From contig NW_020312492.1 of the NCBI RefSeq assembly GCF_002999335.1, forward strand, positions 1-64,000: a stretch of DNA of 64,000 nucleotides. Direction: 5' to 3'. Positions within the stretch are counted from its first letter, which is position 1, and every line of letters starts with the position of its first letter. A program made the position numbers and the translations under genes. Shown piece by piece: positions 34,528-45,528 of this stretch. The notes under the pieces were generated by a model. It saw nothing but the letters and a program-made list of their open reading frames with translations, did no database searches and was not told the DNA's origin. The stretch comes from Cyclospora cayetanensis. Lineage: Eukaryota; Apicomplexa; Conoidasida; Eucoccidiorida; Eimeriidae.

Positions 34528-36708
34528 TTGGGGCTGGCGCGTCACACCGATGTGTGGCCAGGCGCAGTTGTATGTGTGGCTGTGGAGGGGGGCAGCTGGG
34601 AGCTGCATGATGCGTTGGTTTTGGACGTTTTGACGGCTCCTTCTTGCAGTTGCTATGCGCGCAAGGATGCTTCGCGGTACAAAGTCTCGCCACACCAGGG
34701 GGCAAGTGGCGGTTGCAGCAGCCTCAGTGGCAGTGGCAGCAGCAGCAGCAGCAGCAGGCAGCAGCAGCAGCAGCTCGCCTTGCGTCCAATGCAAGGGCGC
34801 CGTCAGGCGCAGGGGGTTGCTGTTGTTGGCGTGCGACTCTTTTACTTTACGGATGGATTCGTGGAAACGACAAGTGCCTGGTGCTGTCGATATCGACTCA
34901 ACTACGATGTGCATCCTCAAGACGCGTTGCACGTGCTGCTGCAGCAGCTATGGGTATGGGTGGTGCCTCGGGTGCTGCCGCTCCCGGAGAAGTTTGCTGC
35001 TGCTTTCGAGGAGTACCAACAGCGGCAGCAGCAGCAGCAGCGGCAGCCGCAGCAGCAGCAGCAGCCGCAGCCGCAGCAAGACGCGCAGGCGTCTCCAGAG
35101 CACCATGGGCCTGTAGGAGGAGCTCCGCAGCAACCCCACCAACTCGCGCAGCAGCAGCAGCAACAGCAACAAGAACACCAACTCGTGCAGCAGCAGCAGC
35201 AACAACACCAACTCGTGCAGCCGATGAAGCGATCAGCTCGCTGTCGGACGGCAACAGGCGCTGGTGCGTCTGCTGCTGCAGTGGAGGCTTCGCCCTCCGT
35301 CCTCACGAAAAAGGCTGCAGCTGCAGCTGCAGCAGCAGCAGCAGACATCGGGTGGATTTTCGACATGGCGACGCGACTGCGACTCTCCCCAACGAGTGCT
35401 GCCTTCGCTCGCAACGCCGTTTTCTATATTCCCATGGACCTGCAGCTGCTTCCAACCGTCTTTTCCGTAGCGAGTTACTGCAAGCGGCGACGTGGGAGGC
35501 CTCCCCGAGCCGCCGCTGCTGCCGGAGCAGCAGCAGCAGCAGCTGCTGCTGCTGCTGCTGCTGCGCAGCAAGCGGCTGCGGGAGGAGACGGATCCGGGGC
35601 GTCGGCAGCAACAGCCGCTGCAGCAGCAGCAGAGCAGAAGCAGCAGCAGGCTCCCATGTTCGCGCCAGGCGTTGTGGAACTGTTGCAGCCAGATCTAGAC
35701 ATGCAAGCGCTCATGCAAGGGCGCTGGAGTGTACGGCCTCTTGAGTGGGCGTTTGCTGTAAGGCGGCACTTGCGGCAGAGGCACTTGGGAGTTTACAGGA
35801 AGCTCAAGGATGCACAGACTTCCGCTTCGCCGCAGCAGCAGCACAGCCAGCAGCACCAGCAGCAACAGCAGCAGCAGCACCAGCAGCAGCACCAACAGCT
35901 GCACCAGCAACAACAGCTGCACCAGCAGCAACAACAGCCACAGCAACACACGCCGATTGCCGTCGCTCCAGGAAGTGCTCCGATGACGCACCAGCAGGAT
36001 AGCAGCGTTTCTGCCCCTGTGAAGCGCTTTAGAACATCCAGACACCAGCAAGCAGCGGCAGCGGGAGGAGCGAAAGCTCCTACTGCTGCTTCAACCACCG
36101 TCGCTGCAGCGGCGCCAGTAGCAGTAGGTTCCTCAGCAACACGGCCTGTGTCTCCGCGCAGCAGAAGCAGCGGCAGCAGTGGGGCAGCTGCCTTGCCAGT
36201 GGAACGCAGCAGCAGACGCGAGCGCTGCGCGCGTTCAGCAGCAGCAGCGGCTGGAAATCCTTTGTCTGGAGGGCAGCCGTCGGCAGGGGTGTTGGCAGCA
36301 TCAGCAGATGCCGTGGAAATACCCCTCCCTTTTGTAGACGGCTGTATTGCGTTTGACTGGCGCAGTGAGGGCAGAGACTCAGACACTGCCGTTCCGTCTC
36401 CGACGGGAGCAGCTGCCACGTCTCCTGTCGCGGCAACTGCCTCGGGAGGTGCTCTCCTCCCTTCATCTCCCGCTGCAGGAGGGGCAGAAGCAGCAGCAGG
36501 AGCAGAAGGAGCAGTTGCCAAGCCGTGGCAGGATCAGCAGCAGACGGGGGCATCCGATGCCGCGTCAGTGACGGGAGGCATTGTTGACGTAGTGGCACCA
36601 GCTGTCGCAGGTGGGAATTCTCCGCCCTCTGCAGCTCTTGCCAAGGAAAACACGTTCTCTGCTGCACTGCAGCAACCCCCCGCGAGCAGCAGCAGTGAAG
36701 GTGCTTGA
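25118..36708 (+). CDS. giant low-complexity protein with C-terminal Tudor/SAWADEE-like modules
   Basis: Six exons (25118-29963, 30046-30158, 30476-30845, 31430-32905, 33708-33862, 34336-36708) join with matching phases into 3,110 codons plus stop. The start is ATG in context cacaATG; upstream in-frame codons lack ATG. Exon 1 is dominated by Gln, Ala, Ser and Asn runs, a 21-bp repeat reading GASAGAE, and basic patches such as TLRRRRKATH. Less repetitive islands lie at the end of exon 1, in exon 3 (EFDYLAAFKRTVRLYKAQ) and in exon 4 (RRRVMRRRLVDFSEDAAF). Exons 5-6 carry two compact blocks: GCIAWWDAEVV..LHVSYWIDD, and VWPGAVVCVAVEGGSWELHD..GVRLFYFTDG. These resemble paired Tudor-like folds of SAWADEE domains, by eye only. 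A chromatin role is inference. Exon 1 shows apparent frame changes at poly-G tracts (see findings). The 3' end could extend past 36708. Confidence 0.65.
25590..25835 (+). repeat. CAG/CAA run encoding poly-Gln/Leu-Gln
   Basis: About 245 bases of CAG, CAA and CTG triplets, read in the gene frame as Gln runs punctuated by Leu. The same tract reads as poly-Ala in another plus-strand frame and as poly-Leu, poly-Ala or poly-Cys on the minus strand. It is the longest of many such runs in exon 1. Confidence 0.9.
26741..26950 (+). repeat. 21-bp in-frame minisatellite, 10 copies
   Basis: Ten 21-base units with few substitutions. In the frame of the giant gene each unit reads GASAGAE or a close variant. 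In the next plus frame each reads a heptad such as HLQEQKE, which would be a coiled coil. The unit length preserves frame when copies are gained or lost. Confidence 0.92.
27420..27610 (+). repeat. AAT/AAC/AGC triplet runs encoding Asn and Ser
   Basis: Runs of AAT, AAC and AGC triplets encode poly-Asn and mixed Ser/Asn tracts in exon 1 of the giant gene. The AAT runs (27420-27436 and 27568-27607) differ from the CAG-derived runs elsewhere in the same exon. Confidence 0.9.
30338..30371. repeat. perfect 34-nt palindrome of TGCATGC motifs
   Basis: An exact inverted repeat with no spacer, built around GCATGCATGCATGC and flanked by AAGC/GCTT and further GCATGC units. It lies in intron 2 of the giant gene. 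A second, near-perfect TGCATGC palindrome is at about 30172-30199 in the same intron. TGCATGC is a known binding core for some apicomplexan AP2 factors. Confidence 0.93.
31017..31215. repeat. TCTG, TATA and TG microsatellites in intron 3 of the giant gene
   Basis: About 200 bases made of successive TCTG, TATC/TATA and TG repeats in the 30846-31429 intron. Leucine-, serine- and tyrosine-rich frames here are artefacts. Confidence 0.9.
33160..33640. repeat. degenerate GATAATGGTG-type tandem repeat in intron 4 of the giant gene
   Basis: Multiple imperfect units of roughly 20-35 bases combine GATAATGGTGCTGTAATTAT and GATAATGATGGTGGAAGTA in changing order. They fill most of the 802-base intron between 32906 and 33707, and GGTGGTGACCAG repeats follow before the acceptor. 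Confidence 0.9.
33890..34247. repeat. 22-bp tandem repeat in intron 5 of the giant gene, about 16 copies
   Basis: Units of 22 bases containing GCTGTTGCTGCTACGCATGA, with a few single-base variants, fill the 473-base intron 33863-34335. The array stops just before the pyrimidine-poor GTTGGTGCTGCAG acceptor. Confidence 0.93.
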
Positions 36709-39279
36709 TGATGGATGGGCTTCGTATTCCTACAGTCTCGCGTGTCTCTGGCGTGGCCTCTCGCGCTCTGAGAACCTCTGCTGCAGCACTTTGCTGTCTG
36801 CCGTAGGGGCAGCAAGTATGTAAAAACTCCTTCCTGCTGCAGCAGAAGCAGCAGCCTCTAAGGCTTGCTGCGTAGGTGGGTGCTGTCCTCAAAGACTTTA
36901 AACTGAGCTTCGCCAAAACATCCTGTAACTCCAGAGTTTTAACTACACACACTCAGATGCATACAAACAAATAGACAAATAGACAGGCGTACATCCATGA
37001 TACACACACACGCAGTACCACCTCCCTATCTCTTGATTCACGCATCTCTTTCGTCCAACCCTTCATTCAGCGCAAAAAAGGCACCTATGCAGTTTGCCTG
37101 TTCCAATTCATACTGGATATGCAGACGGCGAACTAAGTTTTCTGGAATACGCAATCGGATAGCGCATTAGACGCCGTCTTTTTGCGCCATGATTCTAAGG
37201 AAATACCACTACCTGACTTTTAGTGGGAAGCCTGTGTACTCTCCCCCACCCTGTGGGGTCTTCCTGCGGCTCATGTACGCCGTGAAAAGGCTGCAGCAAA
37301 GCTTCCAGCAGCAAGAATATCGAGATGTAGCCTTCTCGCGTTACATCGCCAGGAGCCGTCGCAGACATCAGCAGCCTCTGTCGAGGCGCCTTCTGGCTAT
37401 GGGCATACAATTTTAGGAAGCTCGTGAGTCCAGCTATCGCCCCCTTTAACAGGCCCTTCGGTACCTACGCCAACCCCGTACCACCAGACGCTTCCTTTGA
37501 GGCCTTTGTGGGGAGACATTGCGTGCAGACACTCCAGATGCCATACAAACAAGCTCCAAACCCCAAAGGCATCGAGGACGTCTCAACAAAAAAGCTTCCC
37601 CCTCTTCCTCCTGCTAAAGGGCCGGCCCTTTACGCGCTCAGACGGGAGGGGAGAAGATTTGCTTGGGTGTGCGCAGCTGCACCGTCATTAGACATAGTCC
37701 TCCGGGCGTTCATAGCTAGCGGTACATAGCGTCTAGCGCACTGGAATCTAACCTTGTGCCTGCTTCTGCATCGAACTCAACAGCTACGCTGCCAAAATAG
37801 GCTAACACACGCACAGAGAAAAAGGGGGCGGTCAACACTTTCCTTATTCTCAGCTTGATGTGCTGGTGTGCGAGTTCAATGTAAGTTCGCCTCTAAAAAT
37901 ACACATGCAAGACTTACAGACACTTTGAAGGGTCTCTCCAGGACGACAGCAGCAGCAACCCCACCCTCCTCCTGCACTTATTACCTACTAATTCTCAGCT
38001 TGATGTGCTGATGTGCGAGTTCAATGTAAGTTCGCCTCTAAAAATACACATGCAAGACTTACAGACACTTTGAAGGGTCTCTCCAGGACGACAGCAGCAG
38101 CAACCCCACCCTCCTCCTGCATTTATCACCTACTCTTCGGCTTTCGGGTATCAAGAGAGAGGGAGAGCGAGCTGGAGTGCAGAGGCATGGCTGCACTCCA
38201 GCTTGCTTTGAGCTCTCGCAGCTAGTTGCCCCTAGCAAGCGCCAGCTTACGGGCACACAAACACCCCTGAAATACTTTCTGTCCGTGAGCGAAATATTTT
38301 GCGGCAACAAGCAGCCCATACGAACAGCGAAACGGAGAAATCCCTATTCTGCGCATTCCTAAGGAATCTTAACTATCACGTAAGAAAAAGTGGATATGGA
38401 TGCGGCTGTACGTAGAATCCTGTGCATCGTGCCCATGCTAAAGCGGCTGAATCCAGCACTGCGTGCTCTACAAAGGCCCTTTCTACCGTCCTGGGTGCGG
38501 CGAAGCGCATTCAACAAAACACGTGTTTGGCTTGCGGCTGCGCTTTCCTGCGGACTGTCACCGCCCTTGTTCGGCAGGAAAAAGTGCACCGCCGTGTCAG
38601 CACAACGACACACTGGCAAACGACTAAGCTGCCTGGCAGCAGGCGCTGATACAGCGTATTTCGATCATGGCGAGGCGTATGCGCTAACTGGTGTAATGAT
38701 GCCGCGTCCATTGACGCCCGTAAGGCGTGTGATTATCGTGTTGACTGTAGCTGCAGGCAAAGCCAGAGCCAAAGATGCAGTCTCACCAGCAGCGAGTGTA
38801 CTTTAAGGTTTCATTAGTGGAGGCTGCTATGAGGCGAGATTCGCGAGCAATTTACAGGAAGGCGCTTTGCAAGTCTGAGAGAAGGGGAGGAGGGGGGCGG
38901 CAAGCGGCACCCTCCGCCCCGCCCCAGCACACTACCCGCGCACACGTGTGTTCAAGCATATGAATAGCTGTTCTAGGCATGTCTATTTCTAGAATTTGCG
39001 TGCAATGCGAGCGCTGTGCTTGGGCTTTATCGCCGAATAAACACCACCCTGACCAGGAGCTGGGCTACTCCGCCCCCCACAGGGCTGAAGGCGGCTGCAG
39101 GTGTGCAGAGCAGGATGTGTGAGAGTTTCGGCGGCTTGGCTTGGCTTCTGCGCAGTCCCGTGAAATAAAAGCCTACACCAGGTGTATATTGCGGATTTAT
39201 GCTGAAATCAGTGGGCATTTTTTCGGCCATGGCGCAAGTTCTTAGGGAAGACGCGCTAGGAGGGCGGGTGGTGTGCCGC
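36709..39279. other. intergenic, no supported gene
   Basis: It contains a 145-bp tandem duplication (listed separately) and short unassigned frames, the longest at 38390-38806 (+, 138 codons, no domain seen). CAG runs are few. Terminators and polyadenylation signals of the flanking genes, which converge here, are not identifiable by eye. Confidence 0.5.
37846..38134. repeat. 145-bp tandem duplication
   Basis: Two adjacent copies of a 145-base unit beginning ATTCTCAGCTTGATGTGCTG (second copy from 37991) differ at only a few positions. Each contains a CAGCAGCAG triplet run and the donor-like sequence TGTAAGTTCG. The near-identity suggests a recent duplication or concerted maintenance. Confidence 0.95.
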
Positions 39280-40098
39280 TCATCCCTGAGCTGCCGTGTC
39301 GCCGTGCCGTCCTAGAGCTTCCTTGCTAGTACATGCAGCATCGGCCCGTAGAGGCGATTTTCGATTGATCGGAATCTTGAAACTCGCTTTCTTCTGCATA
39401 TACTTCATCGCCAGCCGCGCGGCCTCTTCCCGAACGGCTGCTCGCTCTTCTGCAGGAAGCCTGGCTGCCTGCGGGGGGGAGGGGGGAGAAAGGGAGGGCA
39501 TGTCTGGCGGCAGGCTTGCAGCGTTACTTTTCTGCAGCACCCCCCGTCGCCTTGCAGCGCATTGACATCCGTCGTGAACGCTTTTTTCTGGCGGGGAAGG
39601 CGAAGGGCCTGCCACGCTTCCAGCTCAGCGGCGCGAACATCGCACGGCGCCCTTCTTCCCTCCAGCAAGCGCCTTCCGGACAAGAAAACTCGCGTCTTCT
39701 GCTTCTCCATCGCTTCCTCTTGGTCTGAAAATGCAGCAGCGAGATCACAGCGCAGGGGCACTCCCCCCCCCGCCGGATACTACAGGCCGCCCCCCTGCAC
39801 TCTGTGTTTGCCGCAGAGCTCTGTAGCCGAAGGGACTGCGTTGCACCTCCTCGAACTGCGCATACTGTGCTCCCTTCTCTGCGTGCGTTCCCAGCAGCTT
39901 CAGCACCGCATGCAAAGCCAGCGACAATAGCTGCGCAGCCTACACGCGGCGATTTTATACCCGCACGGCTTCCTAGATCGGCACGGACAGACCCTTGGCA
40001 GTTGCGCGCCATCCTCGGCGAGCAGCGATCCTCGCAGCCACAGCCTCCGCCGCTGCTGCAGCACTCTTGGCACTGGCGGCACGACATCGCACATGCAT
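39280..40098 (-). CDS. unidentified charged/helical protein, four exons
   Basis: I do not recognise this product. Minus-strand exons 40098-39985, 39930-39801, 39724-39567 and 39468-39280 join in phase into 196 residues. The acceptors GCTGCATTTTCAG and CTCCCCCCCGCAG are strong and favour a real gene. The sequence is Ala/Arg/Glu-rich and mostly helical: SLALHAVLKLLGTHAEKGAQ, NQEEAMEKQKTRVF, then PAEERAAVREEAARLAMKYM and KKASFKIPINRK. There is no signal peptide or membrane segment. The ATG at 40098 is a guess, since a possible coding stretch upstream (about 40230-40350, minus) could be an earlier exon. It is head to head with the 2H phosphoesterase gene, and the two 5' ends may overlap. Confidence 0.5.
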
Positions 40099-40655
40099 CT
40101 CACGAGGGTACAGCAGCAGCAGCAGCTGCAGCTGCTGCGCTTTCCCCCTTCGCGGGAGTCGCAGGACGCTGCTCGCGAAGATTGGGGGTGCGCTGCAAGG
40201 GAGATGCTCGATGGATCTTCTTCCCCTTCCTTGTCTGCACACCCGCGAATCTTGTTGGCAGGCATACGAATGGCGGTCCGTGTGCTCTCCTCGAGGACGT
40301 GTTTCTCTCCTTCGTCGACGATCGACTGTCGAGAAGGGCAGGCTCTAGCTGCTGCCGCGGCTGCAGCTTTCGAACCGCTGCAGGAGGTGTGTGTGCAGGA
40401 TATGAGGCCTCCCCTCCTTCCCTCCCCTCCTTCCCTCCCCCTCCTGATTCTCCCTCGGCTGCTGCAGCAGCCAGCAAAGGCGAGGCAAAGAGGGGCATTG
40501 GAAAGGCTTCTAATTGAAAAGAAAAAAGCCTCCCGAGGAGGGGTTTTCTTGAAAGCTTGTGGGGGCAGTCCTCCGTTTGCGCGCAGGGAGAGCAGATAGG
40601 AGGGAGTCTCCTCGACGCCTCCCCAGCCACCAACGCATTGCAGCTGCCTCCGCAG

Positions 40656-41148
40656 CAACGCTTTATTCTGCATCTGGAGCCAGGGACCGGAAGTCGCCTT
40701 CAGACGCGTCTCTCCCGTTTGCGAAGCGAAGCGGCTGCCGCCTTTGGCGCAGATGACACGCACTGCTACAGGCTGCATTGTTCGGTGACGGGCTTTTTCG
40801 AGTGTAAGGATATAGGGGCTTTCCAAGAGACGCTGAAGCAGCTAGCAGCCTACTTGGAGGCGGAACAAGCGAAGGAGGAGGCGGCGGCGGGAGTCTCTGC
40901 ATGCGGGCAAGAACGGCAGCGGCCGCTTCATGGCGTTCCGCGTGTGGTGTCTACAGCGGACGGCTTCGTCTTGCTGCCCTTGCAGTGTTCAGTCTTGCAG
41001 GGCATGGTGCAAATGCTGCTGCAGAGGATGGTGCCGCAGCACATACATCGCCTGCGTCAGAAGCGTGTCGATCACGTGACACTTGCGGCCTCTCGAAAAG
41101 ATCCTTGCGTTCGGGAGATCATCGCAGACTTTTACAACAAGCGTGTGA

Positions 41149-41184
<36 letters not shown>

Positions 41185-41598
41185 TATGGGGTGTTCTGCG
41201 GATGCTCATGCTGCGCTTGGTGCTGCTGTTGAGTCGTCATTACAGAGCAAGGGAGGAGGGAGGGGTCGTTGCTGCGCTGCTGCCACTTGCAGACGCCGGC
41301 ACTATATGTATCTGCAGCCGCGCTATCCTGGCAACGTTCGTTGATGGCGTTTGGTTCTTGATGGCATTCGATTTTTGACGGCATTTTCCTGCAGCTGACG
41401 GCAGAGGAGGTGTTGGGGGCCCCGTGGGACCTAGTGCTGTACGAGGAGGTTCGCCACAGCGCCGGCTTTTTGTCGGAAGGCACGCATGCCTTTGTCGAGC
41501 TGCAGCGGTTTCACGGCCTTGCGACAAAGCTCGTGCATTACCCACCCACCCCCCAACACACGAACTCGCTAGTGAGCAGGCGGCGAAATGGGGGGTGA
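40656..41598 (+). CDS. 2H phosphoesterase-superfamily protein (UBASH3/LigT-like), 5' incomplete
   Basis: Two exons, 40656-41144 and 41395-41598, join in phase 0. The 2H fold carries two H-x-[ST]-x motifs that catalyse cyclic phosphodiester chemistry on RNA or small molecules. Here they are LHCSVTGFF (His at about residue 41 of this fragment) and DHVTLA (His at about 140), with the usual spacing of about 100 residues. RFILHLEPGTGSRL at the start and WDLVLYEE in exon 2 match flanking strands of the eukaryotic LHISLTGFF-type subgroup and UBASH3 N-terminal domains. The fragment gives 230 residues. No in-frame ATG precedes the first motif, so an upstream exon is needed; the exon begins either at the GCAG before 40656 or a little earlier. 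Intron 41145-41394 holds a CTG run. Confidence 0.72.
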
Positions 41599-43560
41599 GC
41601 CGCTGCAGCGCGCGCACTTGTCGTAACTGCAAGAAAAAGCCGTCTAGGACGGAGCAGAGGAGACGCTGGGCAGCGTCCCTCTGCAGCACGTACATAGATG
41701 CATTTTAAACGACATAGTACCTAAATGTGTAGGGAGGGATGAGAAAGCAGGGATTTCCTCAAAAAATAAGCGCCTTCTGACGAGGCGGCGAGGGCCTTAC
41801 ACCACACCCCTTGCCTGCAGAGGGGTCACTTCGCACCTCCCTGTAGACAGCAGCCAAGAAAGAGAGTCAGTCTCAAGGCATAGAGTCCACTGCGGAGGCG
41901 GGAGGCACTCGTGACGTGACGGCAGACGTGCTGCGCATAATGTTACCAGAGGGGCGCCGAGCTGCTTCCTCTGCCCTCCTGGCTGCATGCGTTTAACAGC
42001 CATCGGCTTGTTCCTGTCGCCTCGCTGCCAGTGCGCCGGACTATCAGTGCGTTTGCGCGCTCTCGCTTCTCCACCTATGCAGCCCTCACGTATGGTGGCG
42101 AGTGGTTATGAAGCCTACACATGCGAACTCCACACGCGCGCATGCAGTGTGTGGTTTCATGGGTTTCTCAACGTCTGTGGCACCCTAAATATATATAGAG
42201 GTAGGCAGCAATGTGCGTAGAAGTATGCAAACGCGCAGCTCTTCACGAACGTGAAGGAGGCCGCCGCGCAAGTAGGGGTAAACACAGACAGGCTGGCGAG
42301 ATGCCTTGTAAAAGGTGAATTTGAGGGAAGGCGGCGTTGGACTGCTGCCTTGGCGTGTGGGGGGGCGGGGGTCTCTCGTACCACCTCCCCGCGTTTTTTG
42401 TATCCGTGCGCAGAGGGGTGCTCTGTCGTTAGACTGCCTTTGTTTTTTCTCGTTGCACTCTTTTGTGTGATAAAAATAGCTCGCCGCTCACGTGTGCACG
42501 TGTGTGCGCCGGCAGACTTTAGTGTTGCGGCTGCACAGCGAGGGCTGCGACGCTCAGGCAGACCTTCTTAAAGCCCGCGTTTTCCGCATGCAGCCGCCAT
42601 ACATGGGGAGTATAAGAGGGAGGAGGGCAGAGAAGGCCTAGGTAGGTGGTGTCTGCTCTCGAGGCACCGGAGATAGATGCCTCGAGAGACCGATTTTTGA
42701 AGCGCTTTGACTGTCTCCTATGCGCGAAACAAATAACTGAAATCGGTTTTGAATTGCATCGTGACAATGTCTATAGGGTCGTTATTACGCCTCATTTTGT
42801 CACGTGCGAAGGGGTGCTCCCCGACTTGGCGTCTGCAGTACGCTACGTATGGTCTGTCTCAGCCCTTCGCAGGAGTGGTCGATTACGCCTATTTGCGTAC
42901 GCGGGGTGAAAAAGTTTTTTTTTGGCGAGAAAGGAGGCAGGAAGGGGGCGTGAAAGAAGGGGGACGTCCACGGTGTCAAGCGAGCCAAGTGCCAACATTG
43001 TGCGCGTTCTATCGCGCACACTTCTAGCGTAGCTGCGCATGCTTGGCTGTCCGCTGTGCATGTGTCGCCCACATCACATCTTCTGCAGTGCCCTCTTACT
43101 CGCTTCTCTCTCGGATATCTCGATGATCTTCTCATCGAAAACTAGGTGACGAGCTTGCGGTGCCTCTCCCGTGCGGCGCTGCAACGCGCAAAAAAGCGTA
43201 GAGGAGCAGGTAGGCTATATATACATAAATAAATATATACATATATATGTATATATATATAGCACCGATCAGCAAGAGGGCGACTCCCAAGAAACAAGCA
43301 TGTGCAAAGAGAGACAAGTTTTTCGCCATTGTGCCACCCATTGACTGGCCTATAAGCAGCATGGAGAGCGCCTGGGAAGGGCAGCATATTTAGCATGAAA
43401 AGTAAGGTGAGGAAGGGGGGGGAGGAAACAAAAACATTCATCATGACACTTGCAAAAGCGCGCAGTGGACAAACAGCCTTCCCCTCCCCCCACCCCCCCC
43501 ATTCACCCCGAAACGCATAGCCATCCGTATTCGCGGACAGGCCCCATGTGTTTTGACAGT
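41599..43560. other. intergenic, no supported gene
   Basis: Short open frames only. A TATA-type microsatellite lies at about 43215-43262. Nothing here shows a domain or a convincing splice chain, though 3' exons of the leftward TOG gene might extend into the right part. Confidence 0.45.
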
Positions 43561-44227
43561 TGCGTTTGCCGTGTAAACACAAATTGCATGCAGCCTTCGC
43601 CGCGGGGGAGGGCTACACATGAAGAAACGGAACTAGAAACTGTGGCAGAAGCCGCTGCTTCTACTGCAGCACGCTTCCTCCGTTTGCAGTCTAACTATTA
43701 GGCAGTCCGTGTATTTTATCGTCTCGCGCGATGCCTCCTCTCTCTCCTGCCCCGGAGATAAATGCGCGTGCAGTGTGCAGCCGAATCGACGGCAATTTTT
43801 TTGTGTGGGGTGCTCTTAATGAGGCTCAGGGGACTGGCTGGCCTACCCTTTGGCTCGGCATCTATGAGGGAACAGCAGCAAACGTTTTGCAGAACAAGCG
43901 AAAGCTCAACCTCTGTCACACGGGATGCTGCACTCCTCGTCTGCGAACGTCGAAGAGCAACGCATGCACTCAAGAAAGGCACCGCCGTTGGTAACAACGA
44001 CCCGAAGCGCTGGCAAACAAAGGCTGCTGAGAAGAAAAGCAGCCTTTGTTTCCCCTTTCTCCCTCTCCCTCCCTCCCCCCATCTACCCTCAAAACGATTC
44101 TAGAAAAGCCCCTAAATTCATGGCAGGCAGCTCCTAAAATTTCCCCCGCCGCAGATGCTGTACATACAGACCGTAGACAGAGGGAAGGGAGGGGCACCGC
44201 GTTGAAGCACACGGCTGCTCGACTTAC

Positions 44228-45467
44228 CGCTTTCAGCTGCTCAGGAGCAATGCCACGCCAGTCCGAAGCATCCGTGACGCTGCACATCACGGAAAAAAAG
44301 GAACACGTTCAAACAGAAGCCTCAAAAACCTCGGGAACGCCTCTTCTCCCTTCTCTCCATCCCTTTTCTCCCTGCCCTTTGCCACAATCGAGACAAATGC
44401 ACATATTACGCGAGCACACATGAGCTACCCAGCTGCAGCTTTAGCACCCTACTCAAGCAGCAGCCATAAGGCAACGCGGGAAGCAGCCCGCAGCTCGGAG
44501 GAGGCCTCGCTAGAAGTCTGCACACGACGCCTCAGAACACAAGGAAACTTTTCTTAAATGCATCACCAGCTTAAACCTTTCCCACAGCAACCGACGAAGA
44601 ACATGTTGAGCTTCCTTCAAGAAAGCAATGCGCAACAGACAGGTGTCAGCAGAAGACAGCGCCAAAGCTGTAAAACGAGCTGCTCAACAGGCGTTCTTAG
44701 CTGCACACCCAACAGGCGTTCTTAGCTGCACACCCAACAGGCGTTCTTAGCTGCACACCCAACAGGCGTTCTTAGCTGCACACCCAACAGGCGTTCTTAG
44801 CTGCACACCCAACAGGCGGAGTCTCAACTCCCCCTCGCTTATTCCCCCCTCCCCCCTCTTATCCCCGCTTATTCTGTCCCCCCTTCCCTCCTCACCCACC
44901 TGCAGCAACAGCTCCAGCAGCGGCATCAAATCAGGAGGCCGTCTTCGATATTTGTCGATTAAAAACGCCAGACAGCTCACGCCAACACAGCGAGCTCCCT
45001 GGTGTTTCCTGCAACAACCGCACAGAAAGAGAGCTGGGCGCAAGGCACCTCTAAATAGTCTCAGCAACAGCAACAACAGCACCACAAGCGGCAATCGCTC
45101 GGGGGAAGGGGGGGAGGGATAGCAGGCAAGACAGTAGAAGGGAGGAAAGAAAAGCAGAAATAGAGAGCAGCAATAGTGGCAGCAACCATAGACGCAGGAG
45201 GAAGACAACGCACGCATTCGCTGTAGCGGTGCAAAAGGCAGAAAAGGTCCTGCCTTCCGAAGCGAAGCAGCAGACAGAATGCAGCACTGCACGAGCTGCT
45301 TCCGCCAAGAACTCTACTGACTGACAGCTCTGCGCATTCAAGCAGAAACGCAAAGAGGCATATACACATATATATATATATATGTATATATTTACAGAGA
45401 GACAGACAGACAGACAGATAGATAGATAGACAGACAGACAGAGAGATAGACACACAGACATACACAG

Positions 45468-45528
<61 letters not shown>

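Noticed and set aside
42646..42909. 87-codon plus-strand frame
   Set aside because: Short, no domain, no splice partners; consistent with chance.
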